From JABCPE02 sp963518845 (GTDB lineage Bacteria; Bacteroidota; Bacteroidia; Flavobacteriales; Weeksellaceae), in contig CAUQKV010000015.1 of NCBI GenBank assembly GCA_963518845.1, positions 1-42,214 on the forward strand: 42,214 nucleotides of DNA. Reading direction: 5' to 3'. Positions 40,124 through 42,214 of this stretch are shown here, piece by piece. The stretch's first letter is position 1. Each line of letters opens with the position of its first letter. The notes under the pieces were generated by a model. That model saw only the letters and a program-made list of their open reading frames with translations, searched no databases and was not told the origin of the DNA. The translations under genes and the position numbers were made by a program.

Positions 40124-41779
40124 ATGAAAAGACATTCTTTATTTGCATTCTTATTTTTGCTTTCGGCAAATTTATTTTTCGCACAAAAACCCATTTACAC
40201 AAAGGCAAAAGTAACTGCCGTGAAAGTGTACAGAAACTCCGCTGAACTGCAGAACACGGTAAGTTTCAGTGTTCCTTCGGGAATTTCCGAAATAGTGATT
40301 GGCAACATCTCGGAAGAGATTAACGAAAAAACTATCCAAATTGGCGTAAACAGCAAGAACATTTCTATTCTTTCCTCGCAGTTTACAAATGATTATTCCA
40401 CAGATTTTAAAATGGATACCACCAATCCACAGATTAAAAAAGTGAATGACAGCATCAAAATCGTGGAAAACCTCATCTCTAAAAACCGAATAGAGCTGGA
40501 TGCCAACAAGAAAGCTGTAGAACTTTTGGACAAAAACCAAACCGTGCTGGTGGGAAGCAATTCCTCCAATGTTGCACAGCTCACGCAACTGACCGAGTTC
40601 TACACCAACAAGAGAATAGAGCTGGAAAACAAACTCGTTTCCCTCAGAACAAAAGGCGATGACCTCAGCAAAAAACTTTCCCGACTGAAAAGCAGCCTAA
40701 AAACCAAAGAACAGAAGGAAGCAGAAGAGTTTGCAGATGGCGTAATCGTCCTAAAACTAATGTCTCCTGCCGCTGGAAATATCAAACTGAATATCAACTA
40801 CCTTACAGACAATGTCTCTTGGAAGCCTTACTATGAGATAAAGGCTGATAAAATCTCTGCTCCGCTGGATGTAACCTTCAAGGCTACTGTAAAACAAAAT
40901 ACAGGACTGGACTGGAAAGGCGTAAAACTTACCCTTATCAATGGAAATTCTTCCCGAAACAATTATGCTCCTACGGTAAGCCCTTGGTTCATCTATGCAC
41001 AAAGCCCGAAAGAAAGAGAAATCCTAAGGGAAGAAAAAATTGCCGACAAATCTGCTGCCATAAGAATCAGAGGAATGGGAAGTGTAAATAAAGAAGAGTA
41101 CGATGTTCAATCCAATGCTTTAGAAGAAGTAGTCGTTACGGGCTATGCTGGGTTTAATGTCAATGCAAACGAGCTCAATACCAGCTATGACATAGACATT
41201 CCTTACGATATCTTGTCCAATAATGAAGACCACCTCATCAGTCTTTATCAGCAGAAAATCCCTGCCGATTATCAATACTTCACTGCGCCTAATTACAGGA
41301 GAGAAGCTTATCTTTTAGCGAAAGTAAAGGATTTCAGCAAGTATCATTTGGTTTCTGCACCTGCGAGTGTCATCTTTGAGGACATGTATATCGGTGAGAC
41401 ACGCGTCAGCCCAGACCAAACCAACAATGAAATGAACATCACGCTGGGCAACGACCCGAAAATCAGCATCAGAAGAGAAGATATCCAAGATAAATCTGGC
41501 GAGAAATTCCTTTCTTCTTACCGCGAAAAGGTGGTTACATATGATTTAATCATCAAAAATAACAAGAAAGAACAAATCAGCATGGAAATCAAAGACCGTT
41601 TCCCGCTGAGCAACAACGAAGCCGTAAAAATAGAAGTGCTGGACAAAAGCGGTGCCGCGAAGGACGACGAAAAAGGTTTCCTCACATGGAACATAAAACT
41701 CTCTCCTTCCGAAACCAAAAAACTAAGAGTGAGCTACAAAGTCCGCTATCCAAAAGACTACATCGTCAGCGGATTATAA
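40124..41779 (+). CDS. DUF4139 (MuiA-like) exported protein with SusC-like insert
   Basis: The 551-residue protein has a signal peptide (residues 1-20) and an N-terminal domain with VTAVKVYRNSAELQNT and SEIVIGNIS, typical of mucoidy-inhibitor A proteins. A long coiled coil follows (about 100-200), then a C-terminal DUF4139 domain (LNINYLTDNVSWKPYYEIKA onward). Within it residues 313-343 contain IRIRGMGS and ALEEVVVTGYAG, which look like the linker of SusC-type TonB receptors and are not expected here. There is no TonB barrel. The role is unknown, possibly in the envelope. It stands alone between a divergent promoter region and a terminator. A near -7 box TAAATTAG (40095-40102) may drive it. 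Confidence 0.85.
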   Translation: MKRHSLFAFLFLLSANLFFAQKPIYTKAKVTAVKVYRNSAELQNTVSFSVPSGISEIVIGNISEEINEKTIQIGVNSKNISILSSQFTNDYSTDFKMDTTNPQIKKVNDSIKIVENLISKNRIELDANKKAVELLDKNQTVLVGSNSSNVAQLTQLTEFYTNKRIELENKLVSLRTKGDDLSKKLSRLKSSLKTKEQKEAEEFADGVIVLKLMSPAAGNIKLNINYLTDNVSWKPYYEIKADKISAPLDVTFKATVKQNTGLDWKGVKLTLINGNSSRNNYAPTVSPWFIYAQSPKEREILREEKIADKSAAIRIRGMGSVNKEEYDVQSNALEEVVVTGYAGFNVNANELNTSYDIDIPYDILSNNEDHLISLYQQKIPADYQYFTAPNYRREAYLLAKVKDFSKYHLVSAPASVIFEDMYIGETRVSPDQTNNEMNITLGNDPKISIRREDIQDKSGEKFLSSYREKVVTYDLIIKNNKKEQISMEIKDRFPLSNNEAVKIEVLDKSGAAKDDEKGFLTWNIKLSPSETKKLRVSYKVRYPKDYIVSGL

Positions 41780-41784
41780 AAACA

Positions 41785-41818
41785 AAAAAAACTCCTTTCA
41801 TATGAAGGGAGTTTTTTT
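41785..41818. terminator. Bidirectional terminator after the DUF4139 gene
   Basis: A 15-bp stem (one G-T wobble) pairs 41785-41799 with 41804-41818 around the loop ATAT. The core is CTCCTTTC / GAAGGGAG, and an A7 run on one side pairs with a T7 run on the other, so it can stop transcripts from both directions. It lies between convergent genes. Confidence 0.85.
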
Positions 41819-41837
41819 GTTGTTATTTTATTGATTT

Positions 41838-42173
41838 TCAGAAAATAAACCAATTAAAACTTTCATACATACATATATATAGAGAGAGATAAAGATTATC
41901 CCTAAATGGTTCTATTGTTAATAACAATGTAATGATTATAAGCAGTATGATATCTAATCTAAATGATTCATATTTTTTTCTAATGAAGAATACTATACTT
42001 TCTATTATCAAATATAAAATAGTAAACGAAACTATTACAAACATAGCAAACATGTATTTCATCCCATGTCTGTCATTTTCTACTTTATGTAATATATAAA
42101 GCATTGTAAAAAACGGAACAGCGGGAACTAGCAAAATACGAAGAAGCAAATGTATAATAGTTCGTTTAATCAT
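41838..42173 (-). CDS. Small membrane protein of unknown function
   Basis: The 111-residue protein has three hydrophobic segments (about 5-28, 40-64 and 73-88) with few charged residues and ends in an aromatic-rich stretch (YICMYESFNWFIF). No family is recognised. The DNA is distinctly AT-rich. The gene starts 41 bases from the window edge on the minus strand, where a short open frame (the last codons KLHFISEFND, stop at 42180-42182) could be the end of an upstream gene. That frame is too short to assign. Confidence 0.6.
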   Translation of the reverse strand: MIKRTIIHLLLRILLVPAVPFFTMLYILHKVENDRHGMKYMFAMFVIVSFTILYLIIESIVFFIRKKYESFRLDIILLIIITLLLTIEPFRDNLYLSLYICMYESFNWFIF

Positions 42174-42214
42174 TGTTCTTTAATCATTAAATTCACTGAT
42201 GAAATGGAGTTTCA

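Noticed and set aside
42174..42214. Possible end of an upstream minus-strand gene at the right edge
   Set aside because: Two frames are open (ends ETPFHQ and KLHFISEFND), each only a few codons long, so neither can be supported.
1..42214. CRISPR array, prophage, insertion sequence, tRNA or rRNA
   Set aside because: No direct-repeat array, transposase, integrase or phage gene appears, and the short gaps between genes hold no cloverleaf-like sequence that I could recognise.

Overview
The window looks like the chromosome of a Bacteroidota member, most likely a flavobacterium of the Chryseobacterium/Riemerella/Elizabethkingia type (family Weeksellaceae). The DNA is AT-rich. Many genes have a TAnnTTTG -7 box, the Bacteroidota promoter signature, a short distance before the start codon. 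Gene content also fits: DUF3098 between ftsX and uppP, an atpBEFHAG cluster without beta and epsilon, a TonB receptor with lipoprotein partners, and a DUF4139 protein. This assignment is inference from gene content and motifs, not from a marker-gene comparison. I see no rRNA, tRNA, CRISPR array, insertion sequence or prophage, and no gene-free stretch reaches 300 bases.

Left part (1-9.6 kb): a cut-off gene and an acetyltransferase, a secreted M28 peptidase, a stomatin-type membrane protein, and the dNTPase Dgt. An AT-rich WG-repeat gene follows. Then comes a tight minus-strand ribonucleotide reductase cluster, nrdB - two unknown small genes - acetyltransferase - nrdA. Dgt and the reductase make and destroy the same dNTP pool.

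Middle (9.8-18.2 kb): the minus-strand ATP synthase operon (AtpI-like protein, a, c, b, delta, alpha, gamma) has its own promoter and terminator, and a strong hairpin after the c-subunit gene. Upstream is another minus-strand run: a 5'-nucleotidase split into a lipoprotein C-domain and a separate metallophosphatase, then recO and an Hsp15-like S4 protein.

Right of centre (18.3-24.4 kb): dapA and two PAP2-family proteins on the plus strand, a CBS-domain protein on the minus strand, then a sugar aminotransferase, a small secreted protein and galE on the plus strand, probably for surface glycan synthesis.

At 24.4-28.7 kb is the most interesting accessory locus: a His/Cys-rich small exported protein, a ZnuD-like TonB receptor and two paralogous, probably surface-exposed lipoproteins, all on the minus strand, with a near-perfect 20-base palindrome ahead of the receptor. 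I infer an outer-membrane zinc or copper acquisition system with an undescribed lipoprotein pair. The remainder (28.7-42.2 kb) is mostly housekeeping: ftsX-DUF3098-uppP-truB, rsmA-mgtE, secG, a DUF2339/DUF3999 membrane pair, an RsmB-type rRNA methyltransferase and a DUF4139 protein that carries a stretch like the SusC receptor signature.
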